Origin: JABSSA01 sp039960995
GTDB taxonomy: Bacteria > Pseudomonadota > Alphaproteobacteria > Rhodobacterales > Rhodobacteraceae
DNA length: 64,000 nt
Reading direction: 5' to 3'
Assembly (NCBI GenBank): GCA_039960995.1
Contig: JBDVKF010000032.1
Span: forward strand, 62,001 to 126,000
The notes beneath the pieces are model-generated. The model was given only the letters and a program-made list of their open reading frames with translations, had not been told where the DNA came from and did not search any database. Below, piece after piece: positions 17,495 to 25,580 of this stretch. Every line of letters starts with the position of its first letter. Positions within the stretch are counted from its first letter, which is position 1. The position numbers were made by a program, and so were the translations under genes.

Positions 17495-18334
17495 GTGGAT
17501 TTCAACGCACGTTTCATACCAGGCAATGCCAATCCAGCCTCTTCGGCGGATGCTGCACCTGACGTTTCCAAGCCCGTCACAATTGAGGGCCTGCTGGAAC
17601 AGTTTTCCGATATTCCGAACTCTGTGCCCCGCGATCTCATTGCGCCATGTGTCCAAGCCAGTGCAACGGTTTTGACCACACAAGGCCCGAAACGCGCGGA
17701 CGCTCTGCTAATCGATGATATCGTAATTACCCGGGATCATGGTCCTCGGCGCGTTGTTAGCACGCACACCACAGCACAAACCGAGGGTTACGCACCTTCC
17801 GTCTTGCACATTCAGCCCGGAACGATTGGAAATTCGTCGGCACTGACCGTGCTGTCGGATCAGTCACTTGTCGTGCAACATTGGTCTACTGAATTGGCGG
17901 TTGGGCAATATGATATCCTGATCTGTGCGCAGGACCTTATTGGGCGCACAGGTGTTTCGGTCAAAGAACCTGAACCATTTGACCAGACATTTATCGTTTT
18001 GGACAGCCATGCATTGATAAACGTCGATGGTCTTTGGACAGAAACGCTGCATCCAGATGCCATCGCGCTGGAACGGTTTGGTCGTCTCACACGGCGCCAT
18101 TTCCGAAACGAAATTCCTAAACTTCGCGATTATGGCCCACGTGCAACCCTATGTTTGTCACCCGAGGAGGCAAAAGTCGTTCTGGATCAGATTTTCACGC
18201 CTTCGCGTCCAGACAAGTCCGTAAAGAACTGCCACGCGACGCGGCCTGATCGCGACCCACGCGTCGCTTGCCATTCAATGGCTTCTGCGACCAATCTGTC
18301 TGGATCGACTGACACGCCATACGCAGCGCAGTAA
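17495..18334 (+). CDS. Hint-domain protein (Hedgehog/intein fold)
   Basis: 279 residues, GTG start at 17495. The Hint fold begins near Cys52 (PCVQASATVLTTQGPKRADALLIDD, then TRDHGPRRV). A later VVQHWSTEL and a SHALINVDG stretch follow. Hint proteins of this type are common in Roseobacter genomes and are thought to self-process or have lost splicing activity; their role is unknown. The last 48 codons run antisense into the convergent ATPase gene (18187-18334) and look like non-conserved read-on sequence. Confidence 0.7.
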   Translation: MDFNARFIPGNANPASSADAAPDVSKPVTIEGLLEQFSDIPNSVPRDLIAPCVQASATVLTTQGPKRADALLIDDIVITRDHGPRRVVSTHTTAQTEGYAPSVLHIQPGTIGNSSALTVLSDQSLVVQHWSTELAVGQYDILICAQDLIGRTGVSVKEPEPFDQTFIVLDSHALINVDGLWTETLHPDAIALERFGRLTRRHFRNEIPKLRDYGPRATLCLSPEEAKVVLDQIFTPSRPDKSVKNCHATRPDRDPRVACHSMASATNLSGSTDTPYAAQ

Positions 18335-19026
18335 CCTCGGATCATGTCCAGATACTGGTCTTGATCACAGGGGTGGAACCCAAGCCATAAGCCAAAGCGA
18401 TCTGACAAAGACACTTTTTCTTCCACGGCTTCCGATGGGTTAATCGCACTGCCTCGTTCATTTTCGATCATGTCGCGCGGCATAAGGTGGCGTCGATTGG
18501 ACGTCGCATATAGCACTACGTTTTCCGGGCGTCCCTCAATTCCGCCATCCAAAACAGCCTTGAGGCTTTTGTAGTGTTCGTCGTCATGTCCAAAAGACAA
18601 ATCATCACAAAACAGAACAAATCGTGCCGGTCCGCCCCTTAGCAAATTCAAAAGGCGCCCCACGGATGGCAAGTCTTCTCTTTGCAATTCTACGATCTTT
18701 AGGTCAGGAAAAGCCTCGTAAACATCGGCATGAACTGCTTTGACAAGGCTGGATTTACCCATACCCCGCGCACCCCAAAGCAACGCGTTGTTGGCCGGCA
18801 ATCCAGATGCAAACTGACGAGTGTTTTCCAACAAAGTGTCACGCGATCGATCAACGCCAACCAGCAGGTCCAAAGATACACGGTTTATGTGTTCAACTGG
18901 CTCAAGACGGTCAGGATCAACATGCCAAACAAAACCAGCGGCCTTGGAAAAATCCGGCGCATCCAAAGGCGCGGGCGCAAATCGTTCTAACGCCGCCGCA
19001 ATACGCTCCATAGGGTCATCACTCAC
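18187..19026 (-). CDS. DUF815-type ATP-binding protein
   Basis: 279 residues, GTG start. Walker A is WGARGMGKSS near residue 85, and Walker B-like FVLFCDDLSFG sits near 140, followed by LYATSNRRHLMPRDM, typical of the DUF815 AAA-like family. The function is unknown; it is a conserved cytoplasmic ATPase in Alphaproteobacteria. Its start overlaps the tatC stop (GTGA), so it is the last gene of the tat operon and is probably translationally coupled to it. Confidence 0.88.
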   Translation of the reverse strand: MSDDPMERIAAALERFAPAPLDAPDFSKAAGFVWHVDPDRLEPVEHINRVSLDLLVGVDRSRDTLLENTRQFASGLPANNALLWGARGMGKSSLVKAVHADVYEAFPDLKIVELQREDLPSVGRLLNLLRGGPARFVLFCDDLSFGHDDEHYKSLKAVLDGGIEGRPENVVLYATSNRRHLMPRDMIENERGSAINPSEAVEEKVSLSDRFGLWLGFHPCDQDQYLDMIRGYCAAYGVSVDPDRLVAEAIEWQATRGSRSGRVAWQFFTDLSGREGVKI

Positions 19027-19928
19027 TCGTTATCCTCGTCATCATCCCAGAGCCCTTCAGCACGCAAATCCGATTCCCGTTTCATCTCGACGCGCTTCAC
19101 AAGTTGGATCGATATTTCATAAAGGCCGTAAACAACCGTAAACAAAATCAATTGCGTAATGACATCAGGTGGGGTCACCAAAGCTGCTAGGACCAAAATG
19201 GCTATAACCGCGTATTTGCGCACATTGCCCAGCCCTTCAGCGCTGACCAGCCCTGCCTTGCCCATGAGCGTCAACAAAACCGGAAGCTGAAAGCACATGC
19301 CAAAGGCCATGATAAATTTCAGCGTAATATCGAGCGATTCATTAACCTTGCCAAAGAAGGTAATTTGAATGCCTTCGCTTGTTTGTGGGACACTCAAATT
19401 GTCGTTTACCACAACATCGTTGGCACCACCGACACCGGAATTGGCAATCAGACTTGTAAAGATCGACGAAACATCGACAAAGCCAAGAAAAAAGGCCATC
19501 GCCAACGGTGTCACCACGAAATGTGCGAATGACGCGCCCAATAAGAACATCACAGGCGACGCGATAAGGAACGGCAAAAAGGCGTTCTTTTCCGTGCGAT
19601 ACAACCCTGGTGCCACAAACCGCCACAACTGGTGTCCGATAACCGGGAACGATAAGGCAAAACCAAAGACCATCGATATCCGGAACAATGTGAACAGATA
19701 TTCCTGAGGGGATGTGTATTGCATCGTCGGGGACGGATCGCCCAATTCACGCAACGTTTCCTCAATGGGGCTGAGCAGGAATTGCAGAATTGGTTCGGCA
19801 ACCGTAAAGGCCACAACAATACCAATCACAAACGCAATGACCGAACGGATCAAACGTGTGCGCAGCTCAGCTAAATGCTCGATCAGCGGCGCAGCGCTGT
19901 CGTTTAATTCATTTTCGGTCTGGCTCAT
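19023..19928 (-). CDS. tatC: Sec-independent protein translocase TatC
   Basis: 301 residues with six predicted transmembrane helices. The N-terminus has PLIEHLAELRTRLIRS, the conserved cytoplasmic region that binds twin-arginine signals, and RFVAPGLYRTEKN follows in the next loop. TatC is the receptor core of the Tat pathway, which exports folded proteins. The protein is about 40 residues longer than E. coli TatC because of an insertion near residues 160-190, as in other alphaproteobacteria. It starts directly at the tatB stop. Confidence 0.95.
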   Translation of the reverse strand: MSQTENELNDSAAPLIEHLAELRTRLIRSVIAFVIGIVVAFTVAEPILQFLLSPIEETLRELGDPSPTMQYTSPQEYLFTLFRISMVFGFALSFPVIGHQLWRFVAPGLYRTEKNAFLPFLIASPVMFLLGASFAHFVVTPLAMAFFLGFVDVSSIFTSLIANSGVGGANDVVVNDNLSVPQTSEGIQITFFGKVNESLDITLKFIMAFGMCFQLPVLLTLMGKAGLVSAEGLGNVRKYAVIAILVLAALVTPPDVITQLILFTVVYGLYEISIQLVKRVEMKRESDLRAEGLWDDDEDNE

Positions 19929-20387
19929 TTAGCCCTCTTTTGGCGCGTCGACCTTTACGGCCGCTTCCAGTTCTTCAGCTTTTTTCATCGCTTCGGCCGC
20001 TTCACGCGCTTTGCGTTCTGCAGTTGCGCGTGCGGTCGATGCTTGAATTTTCTTGGCCACCTCAGCCCGTTCAGCAGAAAGTTTACCTGTTTCGCTGTCG
20101 GGGTCGATATTTGTCAGGTTGGACGTCAAATCCTTGGTCGCATCCTTGACGCTGTCCATCGCCGAACCAATCGGATTGGTTGCCGTATTCAGCGTGTTTT
20201 GGATATCTTTGACACCCGCATCATCCGCCGCTTGATTCATCGCGCTGGAAAATTCGCGTGCCATCCCTTTGGCTTTGCCCACAAACCGTCCCACATTACG
20301 AAACAGAACAGGCAAATCTTTGGGGCCAACCACAATCAGGGCTACAACGCCGATGACCAGAAGCTCGGTCCAACCGAGATCCAACAT
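19929..20387 (-). CDS. tatB: Sec-independent protein translocase TatB
   Basis: 152 residues. One N-terminal membrane helix (MLDLGWTELLVIGVVALIVVGPKDLP), an amphipathic helix (RNVGRFVGKAKGMAREF), then a charged coiled-coil tail rich in Ala and Lys. ELLVIGVVALIVVGPKDLP is the TatB hallmark. It forms the substrate-binding complex with TatC. It lies 5 bases after the tatA stop. Confidence 0.95.
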   Translation of the reverse strand: MLDLGWTELLVIGVVALIVVGPKDLPVLFRNVGRFVGKAKGMAREFSSAMNQAADDAGVKDIQNTLNTATNPIGSAMDSVKDATKDLTSNLTNIDPDSETGKLSAERAEVAKKIQASTARATAERKAREAAEAMKKAEELEAAVKVDAPKEG

Positions 20388-20392
20388 ATGCC

Positions 20393-20608
20393 TTAAGCCT
20401 TGTCTTTGTCGGTCTCTGGAGTCACGTCCACAGCTTCATCCGCGGCTGCCTGCTCCAACTCTTCCTTGCCTTCGCTGATACCCTTTTTAAAGCTTGTGAT
20501 ACCTTTGCCCACTTCGCCCATGAGGCTCGAAATCTTGCCGCGTCCAAATAGAACCAGCACAACGACGGCAATCAGCAAGATGCCGGGTAGGCCAATATTG
20601 TTCAACAT
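20393..20608 (-). CDS. tatA: Sec-independent protein translocase TatA
   Basis: 71 residues: an N-terminal helix followed by LFGRGKISSLMGEVGKGITSFKKGI, the TatA hinge and amphipathic helix, then an acidic tail. It oligomerises to form the Tat pore. First gene of the operon tatA-tatB-tatC-ATPase. ATG 20608 is preceded by GGAGT. Its promoter must lie in 20609-20750, which also serves the divergent operon starting at 20826. Confidence 0.95.
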   Translation of the reverse strand: MLNNIGLPGILLIAVVVLVLFGRGKISSLMGEVGKGITSFKKGISEGKEELEQAAADEAVDVTPETDKDKA

Positions 20609-20756
20609 GTGTGTTACTCCTTACGTTCTAAAATGGCGCGTGCGCCACTAGGTCAATTATTGATCTACTCCCATCCCCGATGGACGGAAAGACATAGACT
20701 CATCCAGTACGTGAAATTGCACAGCGTTTGAGGCTTTTCTAAAAGCTTGCTCAACA

Positions 20757-20780
20757 CAACTGACAGGTTTATGTCAGTTG
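20757..20780. promoter_or_regulatory. Perfect 24-bp palindrome, candidate operator of the adjacent WYL regulator
   Basis: CAACTGACA / TGTCAGTTG, a 9-bp perfect inverted repeat around the spacer GGTTTA. It is centred about 57 bases upstream of ATG 20826, in the intergenic region between tatA and the divergent pair of monooxygenase-like gene and HTH-WYL regulator. The arms spaced by about 16 bases fit binding by a dimeric winged-helix protein. That the adjacent regulator binds here is inference. Confidence 0.6.
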
Positions 20781-20825
20781 GACTTGGATAACACAGGCTC
20801 ATCCAAAAACTGAAAGGAACCAAAG

Positions 20826-21134
20826 ATGAGCAATTCACACGTCGCCGAGATCGTAACTTTCCAACTGATCAAAGATGCGGACCGAACCCAATTCGTCGAA
20901 GCGGCAAAAGGCATGGAGCCATTCTTACAATCCACAGGTGCAATGGTGAAACGCAGCCTGTCATATGGGAAAGACGGCATTTGGACAGGCCACATCGAAT
21001 GGACATCCATGCAAGCCGCCAAAGATGCGGCGGTGGCAATGATGCAACGCCCCGAAGCCGGTCCGTTCATGTCACACATCGATGAAAGCAGCGTCACCAT
21101 GCGCCACGCGGACATCTTGATCACACAAGGATAA
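20826..21134 (+). CDS. Small dimeric alpha-beta barrel protein (antibiotic biosynthesis monooxygenase-like)
   Basis: 102 residues. AEIVTFQLIKDADRTQFVEAAKGMEPF near the start, then a WTSMQAAKDAA stretch, match the ferredoxin-like dimeric barrel of ABM-type proteins. No cofactor motif is visible; the reaction is unknown. Ribosome binding site AAGGA lies before ATG 20826. It precedes the WYL regulator by one base after the stop, so the two form an operon behind the palindrome. Confidence 0.7.
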   Translation: MSNSHVAEIVTFQLIKDADRTQFVEAAKGMEPFLQSTGAMVKRSLSYGKDGIWTGHIEWTSMQAAKDAAVAMMQRPEAGPFMSHIDESSVTMRHADILITQG

Positions 21135-21135
21135 C

Positions 21136-21807
21136 ATGCGCCGCACCGACCGCCTGTTCGAGATCATTCAGATATTGCGCGATGGACATCTTCATCGCGC
21201 AAATGACATCGCGGAAAAGCTCGAAGTGTCGGTGCGGACCATCTATCGGGATATGGAAACGCTGCAAGCCTCTGGCGTCCCGGTCGAAGGCGAACGCGGA
21301 GTCGGTTATATGGTCACCGCTCCGATCAGTTTACCGCCCCTGAACCTAACAGTCGCCGAACTGGAAGCATTGAACCTTGGTATGGCCATTGTGGCCGAAG
21401 CCGCAGACGCTGATCTCAAGGCGGCGGCGAATAGCCTTGCTGCCAAAATCGATGCCGTCCTGCCTGAACGCGTTACAAGTGCAGCAGATGCATGGAAATT
21501 CGCCGTTTACCCATTCCAAGACGCAGCGCGCGGCTTTTCCCATATGTCAACGTTACGTGCTGCAATCCGAGCCCGTCAAAAATTGCGCCTCGTTTATCAT
21601 TCTAAGGATGACCGGATAACAACGCGCATTATTCGCCCGCTTCATATGGAATACTGGGGCCGTGTCTGGACCCTGACCGCATGGTGTGAAACCCGCGACG
21701 CGTTTCGTGTATTTCGGATCGATCTGATCCAAAGCGCCCAAGCCCTGCCCGAACTGTTTGCGGACGAACCTGGAAAGAACTTTCAGGACTACATGGACAG
21801 CCTGTAG
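21136..21807 (+). CDS. YafY/YobV-type transcriptional regulator with HTH and WYL domains
   Basis: 223 residues. The N-terminal HTH_11 domain starts MRRTDRLFEIIQIL and contains DIAEKLEVSVRTIYRDMETL. The C-terminal WYL domain (about 125-210) includes RLVYHSKDD and EYWGRVWTLTAWCETRDAFRVFRIDLI. WYL domains sense small ligands or nucleic acids. It likely controls the upstream ABM-like gene and itself via the palindrome at 20757. Confidence 0.88.
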   Translation: MRRTDRLFEIIQILRDGHLHRANDIAEKLEVSVRTIYRDMETLQASGVPVEGERGVGYMVTAPISLPPLNLTVAELEALNLGMAIVAEAADADLKAAANSLAAKIDAVLPERVTSAADAWKFAVYPFQDAARGFSHMSTLRAAIRARQKLRLVYHSKDDRITTRIIRPLHMEYWGRVWTLTAWCETRDAFRVFRIDLIQSAQALPELFADEPGKNFQDYMDSL

Positions 21808-21879
21808 GCAGCTCCAAATACCAAGCCTTTGACCCATGCGCGACCAACTCTTGCCACAGAATCTCGCTAGAGTTGACGC

Positions 21880-22347
21880 ATGAACGATCAAGGCACCATA
21901 GGTCAGACAGACGCGCCGCCTTCGACCAAAACTGGCGTTAAGGTGGCATTGGCTGTTGTACTTGTTCCAATCGCAATTGCGCTTGTCTTTTTCTACATCA
22001 AAGGGTTCCACGAACGGGATTTTTCGTCCAACTTATTTTATGCCGCTTTCGCCATCTGGCTGCCACTTATGTATTGGCTGGAAAAGACAATCCCACGACT
22101 GTTTTTTGAAAAGTATCTACCACCCGTCCTCGCCGAGCAGGCACAGGAACACGGAGCGACAGCGATTTCTATAAGCTTGGTGTTTTCAGTTCTGACTGTC
22201 ACACCAGAGATGACAGTCCCGCAAGCCATTTGGACGTATATCTGGTACTTTTTCGCGATGTTGACTCTATTTGTCGGGGGAATTCTGTTTGGTATCGCAG
22301 CAAGTAACATCTGGGGGCGTTTCCGCCGTTTTATCGGCCCAAGATAA
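21880..22347 (+). CDS. Hypothetical integral membrane protein
   Basis: 155 residues with three to four hydrophobic segments (about residues 23-45, 57-75, 90-110, 120-142). No family recognised. ATG 21880 follows the WYL regulator by 72 bases on the same strand. Confidence 0.6.
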   Translation: MNDQGTIGQTDAPPSTKTGVKVALAVVLVPIAIALVFFYIKGFHERDFSSNLFYAAFAIWLPLMYWLEKTIPRLFFEKYLPPVLAEQAQEHGATAISISLVFSVLTVTPEMTVPQAIWTYIWYFFAMLTLFVGGILFGIAASNIWGRFRRFIGPR

Positions 22348-22415
22348 CGGCTCTGGGAGCTGTTTATCCAACGTTTAATGGGTGTCTCTGTAAAACCGTC
22401 GCTGCGGATCGGTTC

Positions 22416-22769
22416 TTAACGTATCTTCCAGCCAGTTTGTTTCGGCAAGAACACTTCGACCGAAGCCATCGCCATCAGAACCGGGTCATCCCGCGCCGGC
22501 ACTTGCATGCCGCCCTGAACCGCGCGCACGGAAACAGAACCGTAAGGCAAGGTTTTCGCGACCGCATCGCAATCCACGTCGCTAGGGGTCGGAACTGCAA
22601 CAGTGACCTGCACGCGCATATCATTCGGGTTCAATCCCGTGGATCCAAATATTGGCAAAGAAGATCCGCGCATCGCGTCTTCGACTGCGCGCCGCGCCGC
22701 CTTGGTTGCGTCCTTGCCATGCAGATCAATCCCCTGCCCCATTTCAATGATCAAACGCTGCTCAGTCAT
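22416..22769 (-). CDS. Lin0512 family protein (second copy)
   Basis: 117 residues from ATG 22769, which overlaps the end of the other Lin0512 gene by 8 bases. Core RLIIEMGQGIDLHGKDATKAARRAVEDA, then VTVAVP, and YGSVSVRAVQGGM. The family has unknown function. The two adjacent paralogs align along most of their length and probably form a heteromer (inference). Confidence 0.8.
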   Translation of the reverse strand: MTEQRLIIEMGQGIDLHGKDATKAARRAVEDAMRGSSLPIFGSTGLNPNDMRVQVTVAVPTPSDVDCDAVAKTLPYGSVSVRAVQGGMQVPARDDPVLMAMASVEVFLPKQTGWKIR

Positions 22770-23115
22770 TGGCGCGCTCCATATCAAAAGATACCGTTAA
22801 CGCGGCCTGCACCATAACTGTCGGCTGCCCCACGCCTTCGGGACGCGGAATGGTCAGCCCCCCTTTGACCACCGTGATTTCTGGCGTGCCATAGGGAAAG
22901 ATTGCGCGGATGGCGTTGACATCAACGCGATCAGGGTCATCCGCGCCGATTTGAACAGCAATTCGCATGTCCGTTTTTTCGAAACCAAACAATTCCGCCA
23001 AGTTGATCGAATTTCGCCACAACGCATGACGTACTGCCTTTTCAGCCGCTTGTGTGTAATCCCCACGTCGCAGCGAAGAGCCCCACCCAAATTCCATAAC
23101 AAGCGGTGCGCCCAT
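22762..23115 (-). CDS. Lin0512 family protein (first copy)
   Basis: 117 residues from ATG 23115; longer frames upstream only duplicate ABC-ATPase sequence in another frame. LVMEFGWGSSLRRGDYTQAAEKAVRHAL and FPYGTPEITVVKGGL parallel the second copy. It begins 2 bases after the stop of the ABC ATPase gene, so the three genes are one transcription unit. Confidence 0.8.
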   Translation of the reverse strand: MGAPLVMEFGWGSSLRRGDYTQAAEKAVRHALWRNSINLAELFGFEKTDMRIAVQIGADDPDRVDVNAIRAIFPYGTPEITVVKGGLTIPRPEGVGQPTVMVQAALTVSFDMERAND

Positions 23116-23116
23116 C

Positions 23117-24211
23117 TCAGAGACCCTCAATCGGAAAAACAAAACAACGATCACGTGGCACCCGAAGCCACATTGCTGTACCAGGTTGTGGCAGGAACAC
23201 ATTTGGCACCGTCGCTTTTAACAAAGTGCCTTCTTGTTCTAACTGAAACTCCACCAGACTTTCATTGCCCATAAACCGTGCCCGAGTCACAAACGCCCGC
23301 GCCGGTGTCCCTTCGGAGGCCGTCGGAGCCGGTGTATTGGCCCGATCGAAATCAATGCGCAGATGCTGCGGTCGAAAGACAATCTGAACCCGTGTTCCAT
23401 CCTGTACGCCCGGCGCAAGAAACCGCCCAAATGGGGTGATCGCCAATGCACCTTCCACCAGCGCGTCCAATTTGTTGGCATCCGAAAAGAACGCAACGGC
23501 CGCTTTGTCCGCCGGGCGCGTGTAGACATTGTAAGGCGCGCCCTGCTGTACAATCTGACCATCTCGCATAAGAGCAATTTCATCGGCCATACGCATGGCT
23601 TCTTCGGGTTCATGCGTAACCAGCAAAACCGAAGTGCCCTCTTCCTTGAGGATGGCCAGAGTCTCGTCGCGAATGCCATCACGCAATCGATTGTCCAAGC
23701 CGGAAAAAGGTTCGTCCATCAACATAATCCGAGGCTTGGGGGCCAACGCGCGCGCCAATGCCACGCGCTGTTGTTCTCCACCTGACAATTGATGGGGGAA
23801 TGCCCCTTTGTGCCCACTCATGTGGATCCGCGCCAACATCTCGTCGACCCGCGCATCTTTTTCCGTCGCCGTGCCACGCAACCCATAGGCCACATTCGCA
23901 GCAACACTTAAGTGCGGGAACAAGGCAAAATCCTGAAACATCAGACCAATTTCACGCCGCTCTGGCGGGACACGAAAAATCGTGTCGCAAATCAGTTTGC
24001 CATCAACGTAAATCTCACCAGAATCCTGCATTTCGACGCCTGCAATCATGCGCAATGTCGTCGACTTTCCACACCCCGAAGGCCCCAGCAAGCAGGTCAC
24101 CTGTCCCGGTAAAATGGACAACGACACGTCATCTACGACACGCCTGCCCTCAAAGCTGCGCATAAGCTTGCGTATCTCAAGCCGCGGGATCTGCTGGATC
24201 GTCTGGTCCAA
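23117..24211 (-). CDS. ABC transporter ATP-binding protein, FbpC-like
   Basis: 364 residues. Walker A GPSGCGKST, signature LSGGEQQRVALARAL, Walker B RIMLMDEPFSGLD, switch THEPEEAMRMAD, and a C-terminal TOBE domain (about 290-364). It is similar to FbpC/PotA-type ATPases for iron or polyamine uptake, but no permease or binding protein is nearby. The start is uncertain: the in-frame codon at 24211 is TTG. An out-of-frame ATG at 24225 could indicate a small N-terminal frameshift. Confidence 0.85.
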   Translation of the reverse strand: MDQTIQQIPRLEIRKLMRSFEGRRVVDDVSLSILPGQVTCLLGPSGCGKSTTLRMIAGVEMQDSGEIYVDGKLICDTIFRVPPERREIGLMFQDFALFPHLSVAANVAYGLRGTATEKDARVDEMLARIHMSGHKGAFPHQLSGGEQQRVALARALAPKPRIMLMDEPFSGLDNRLRDGIRDETLAILKEEGTSVLLVTHEPEEAMRMADEIALMRDGQIVQQGAPYNVYTRPADKAAVAFFSDANKLDALVEGALAITPFGRFLAPGVQDGTRVQIVFRPQHLRIDFDRANTPAPTASEGTPARAFVTRARFMGNESLVEFQLEQEGTLLKATVPNVFLPQPGTAMWLRVPRDRCFVFPIEGL

Positions 24212-24405
24212 AAGGGTCGCTCATTCCCGATAAAAACGCTTAGGCACTATCAGGCCCGGCGCGCCCCTGCAAGCGTCACAGCAAACCAAAAACTCGAACA
24301 AATCTCCGCACGCAATCCGTCACCCAGATTTCCCGATTTCCTGAAAAAGCGATGCGAGCAGCAGCCCTAGCTATTCCAAAATTCATGCAAGACCAAGAAG
24401 CCTCA

Positions 24406-24458
24406 GGGTTGGTGGGTGGGCGCCTTTGGCCAAAGGCCAAACAGACCACTCACGACCC
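24406..24458. repeat. Dispersed intergenic hairpin repeat, copy 3
   Basis: GGGTTGGTGGGTGGGCGC, then TTTGGCC-AAA-GGCCAAA (24425-24441), then CAGACCACTCACGACCC. It abuts the stop of the HEAT-repeat gene on its right and is followed by about 190 bases without a gene before the ABC ATPase. Confidence 0.85.
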
Positions 24459-25580
24459 TCAAACCAATTCAAATGACCCCTTCGCCCGATCAACGCCGTT
24501 CACTTGTACGGTCAGGGAATGCGGACCCGGATACAGCGCAAAGGTCGTCGCATTGCCTTTTAACTTATGCATTTTCTCATAAACAACCGTCTGCCCGGCC
24601 TTCAATTGCCCCACCTTAAGCTTGAATACTTTTTCACTCGGCCGACCTGTAGGGCGATGAAAACCGATCCGGTAATCAACGATCACCGGCAAATCGACAT
24701 CCGCCGTCACCGACACCTTAAATTTCAATGCATCCCCAATCTGTGCCTGCACCGTTTCAATGTCCAAATGAGCTTTGACGTCGATTTCTCGGGAATACCC
24801 CAGATGCGCCAATGCACTTGAATCACCTGACTTGATAAGACCGCGCAACGCATGACGCCGCATCCAGTTCAACTCGCTTTCCTTTTGCAATCCCAAGCCT
24901 TGCCATTGCGATAAACATTCCACCACAACCTTTGGATGTTTCTTCGAAATGTCGTTCAAATGATTGGCCACAGACCGTGTGACAAACCGGGTCGAATCCG
25001 CATGCAACTGCGTCAAAAAGGGAATCGCATCCTCGTGCCCAACGACAATCGCCTGAGCCCAAGGCAATTTTGGCCGCAGACCTTCGCTGACCAACCGCCG
25101 CACGTGATAATTCTCATCTTCCGCCCAAACCCGCATGCGTTCCAAGGTCTCGCTTGGCCAGCGGTTCAGGAAGGCCCGAATGTAAAACTCCATCGAAAAC
25201 CGTTGGGTCGCCTCATACAGCAAATCCAACGCCCGCTCGCGATGTGCTTCCATGCCGTGCCGAACCGCCAATACGCCCGGGACCGCATGCACAAAATGTC
25301 CGAAATCATCATCGCGCAACGTCGGATCCAATCGCTCTGGCATCATCGCTTCTAGTTGATCAGCCATCATCGGAAAATCTTGTGCCAGGTGTGGCTCCAG
25401 ACAATCCGCGAACCAATCCAGACAGGCCATTAAACTGCGATCCTCAACACCGGACAACACCAATGCTGCAAAGGTAACCGCGTCAAATCCAGGCAAACCA
25501 TTTGCGTATTCAACACTGAGCCGACTCAGGCTGTCCGCATTAAACAAGCGGTCCTTGAGCGAAAAATTCTTTTCTGCCAT
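24459..25580 (-). CDS. HEAT-repeat DNA alkylation repair (AlkD-like) protein
   Basis: 373 residues from ATG 25580; earlier in-frame codons belong to the previous gene's territory. An alpha-helical repeat region (about 20-240) includes WPSETLERMRVWAEDENYHVRRLVSEGLRPKLPW and TRSVANHLNDISKKHP, characteristic of AlkD-like DNA glycosylase-related proteins. A beta-rich C-terminal part (about 260-373) is of unknown function. AlkD itself excises alkylated purines; activity here is inferred from family. Start and SDR stop share one base (TGATG). Confidence 0.78.
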   Translation of the reverse strand: MAEKNFSLKDRLFNADSLSRLSVEYANGLPGFDAVTFAALVLSGVEDRSLMACLDWFADCLEPHLAQDFPMMADQLEAMMPERLDPTLRDDDFGHFVHAVPGVLAVRHGMEAHRERALDLLYEATQRFSMEFYIRAFLNRWPSETLERMRVWAEDENYHVRRLVSEGLRPKLPWAQAIVVGHEDAIPFLTQLHADSTRFVTRSVANHLNDISKKHPKVVVECLSQWQGLGLQKESELNWMRRHALRGLIKSGDSSALAHLGYSREIDVKAHLDIETVQAQIGDALKFKVSVTADVDLPVIVDYRIGFHRPTGRPSEKVFKLKVGQLKAGQTVVYEKMHKLKGNATTFALYPGPHSLTVQVNGVDRAKGSFELV

